Source: Dehalococcoidia bacterium (GTDB taxonomy: Bacteria > Chloroflexota > Dehalococcoidia > Dehalococcoidales > W693). From it: 6,264 nt of DNA. Positions 5,259 to 6,264 of the stretch are shown in pieces (the first letter of the stretch is position 1; every line of letters starts with the position of its first letter). The notes under the pieces were generated by a model. That model had not been told where the DNA came from, did no database searches, and saw nothing but the letters and a program-made list of their open reading frames with translations. Where the stretch lies: contig DAOUSH010000025.1 of assembly GCA_030627335.1 (NCBI GenBank), forward strand, positions 1 through 6,264, written 5' to 3'. The translations under genes and the position numbers were made by a program.

Positions 5259-6264
5259 TTATTGTAGAAGGGATGGTATGTCCTTGCCCACCTCATCGAT
5301 ATTCTGGAGTTTGCACTTAACATCTTTTTGACGTTGTTTTATTATCGGTATCAGGTCTGTCGATTCGTTGTAGTACTTTCTGACCTTCTCCACATCACTG
5401 AGCTCGGACATGATAAGGGTTACGTTCATAACGCCGCTTTCCCTGGGGTAATCGCCATTTCTTATTATGGCATTGGGGGCTAAGTCTTTCAGCCAGTCGC
5501 CCAGCTCTTTGACCAGGTCCATGTTGATTTCCTTGGCTGGCGCCGATAGCAAGTAAAGGGCTCTGCTGGCGTCTTTGGGGTTACAGTGGGTCGATAGCTC
5601 GCTTATGGCTTCATCCATTGCCTGGATTCCCTTATGGGTTTCGGAACTCTTATCACGGAATGTGCTGGTGCCAAAGTGGAGCTTGAAGCGGCCCAGCTTT
5701 GATTCACCGTGACCGATAACTGTCCATCCGAGCAGCGTCTGGATAATATCGCCGGCGTCGAGTGTCTTGGCGCCGACATTCCTCGCTTTTTTCTCCTCAC
5801 CGGCGCAAAGCAGGTTATAGAACGGTTCAACGATCAGGGAATTGATTTTTGACAGGTTTTCCCTGAGCGAAAAGTCTTTCCTGACGTATCGCTGGTTATC
5901 GACCAGTATTACCGCATCTGCCACCGAGTAGATGGATTTGAGGCATACGGCGGTGTTATAGACGGTACGTTCTTCGTTTTCCTCTTCATGCTCAAAGGGG
6001 AGAACAACAAGAGCATATAGCGGTTTATCCGGATAGCGCTCCTTTATGTGCTGTGCCATAATCGGTATAGCACCGGAGCCGGTACCACCGGCAGCCCCGG
6101 CAATGAGTAGGAAGGCGTCTGTTTCGGCAAATTGCGGCGTCTCCTTGATGGCATCAATGACTTTATCACCATCGTCTCGAGCAACCTCGGCACCCAGTTC
6201 GTTAATCTTGCCCACGCCGTGACCGCCAGTCTTATTACCACCAATAAGCACCCTGTGTTGATAA
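5259..6264 (-). CDS. FtsZ/tubulin-superfamily GTPase, CetZ-like flavour (N-terminus beyond window)
   Basis: A polymer-forming GTPase family by homology. The frame stays open to the window edge, so the GTG at 6251 (residue 1 here) is internal; by comparison with FtsZ about 60 N-terminal residues are missing. The tubulin/FtsZ signature reads GAAGGTGSG (52-60). LVDNQR (116-121) carries the conserved Asn expected to touch guanine. The T7 loop aligns as TLDAGD (163-168): both FtsZ catalytic aspartates are kept, but the usual Asn is Thr. The C-terminal activation domain follows (WTVIGHGES near 176-184, to about 285). The tail is short and lacks a long linker and the DxPxFLR-type peptide that binds FtsA/ZipA, so this is probably not the main division FtsZ. 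YNTAVCLKSI...VILVDN resembles CetZ/tubulin-type members. It has its own terminator and is transcribed apart from dnaX. It ends in TAA. Confidence 0.85.
   Translation of the reverse strand, partial: YQHRVLIGGNKTGGHGVGKINELGAEVARDDGDKVIDAIKETPQFAETDAFLLIAGAAGGTGSGAIPIMAQHIKERYPDKPLYALVVLPFEHEEENEERTVYNTAVCLKSIYSVADAVILVDNQRYVRKDFSLRENLSKINSLIVEPFYNLLCAGEEKKARNVGAKTLDAGDIIQTLLGWTVIGHGESKLGRFKLHFGTSTFRDKSSETHKGIQAMDEAISELSTHCNPKDASRALYLLSAPAKEINMDLVKELGDWLKDLAPNAIIRNGDYPRESGVMNVTLIMSELSDVEKVRKYYNESTDLIPIIKQRQKDVKCKLQNIDEVGKDIPSLLQ

Noticed and set aside
5093..5323. A 76-codon minus-strand frame spanning the FtsZ-like end, the terminator and the dnaX start.
   Set aside because: It crosses a strong terminator and overlaps two real genes out of frame, with no ribosome site or recognisable motif.

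Overview
The window is a bacterial chromosome segment in which every supported gene lies on the minus strand. Reading 5'->3' along that strand (high to low coordinates) it holds three transcription blocks: (1) the 3' part of a divergent FtsZ/tubulin-superfamily GTPase (6264-5259), closed by a strong intrinsic terminator; (2) dnaX - ybaB/ebfC - recR (5118-2600), opened by a near-consensus promoter and probably closed by a second, weaker terminator; (3) a GNAT acetyltransferase with a YoaP-like C-terminal domain, broken by two in-frame stops (2363-1575), followed by a class I SAM-dependent methyltransferase (1556-750) and recO (744 to beyond base 1).

Block 2 is the widely conserved replication/repair cluster: the clamp-loader subunit tau, the small nucleoid-associated protein YbaB, and RecR. 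RecO, partner of RecR in loading RecA onto SSB-coated DNA, lies nearby but in a different block, directly behind the methyltransferase. Spacing is tight within blocks: dnaX and ybaB overlap as ATGA, ybaB-recR are 18 nt apart, GNAT-methyltransferase 18 nt, and methyltransferase-recO 5 nt. TAA, TAG and TGA all end genes here, so the standard code applies and the stops in the acetyltransferase are real nonsense codons.

Host: a bacterium with mid GC by eye. The stand-alone FtsZ-like GTPase beside dnaX-ybaB-recR and the C6/G6 hairpin terminator suggest Chloroflexota, possibly Dehalococcoidia, but this rests on remembered family resemblance and is only moderately supported.

There are no tRNA, rRNA, CRISPR, IS or phage signatures. 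The longest stretch without coding sequence is 236 bp (2364-2599); it holds an AT-rich imperfect direct repeat, a hairpin with a T-rich tail and a polypurine tract. No clear new multi-gene system is visible. The best leads are the doubly nonsense-interrupted acetyltransferase with its intact 224-codon remainder, the FtsZ/CetZ-like GTPase that keeps catalytic aspartates but lacks the FtsZ tail, and the repeats upstream of the acetyltransferase.
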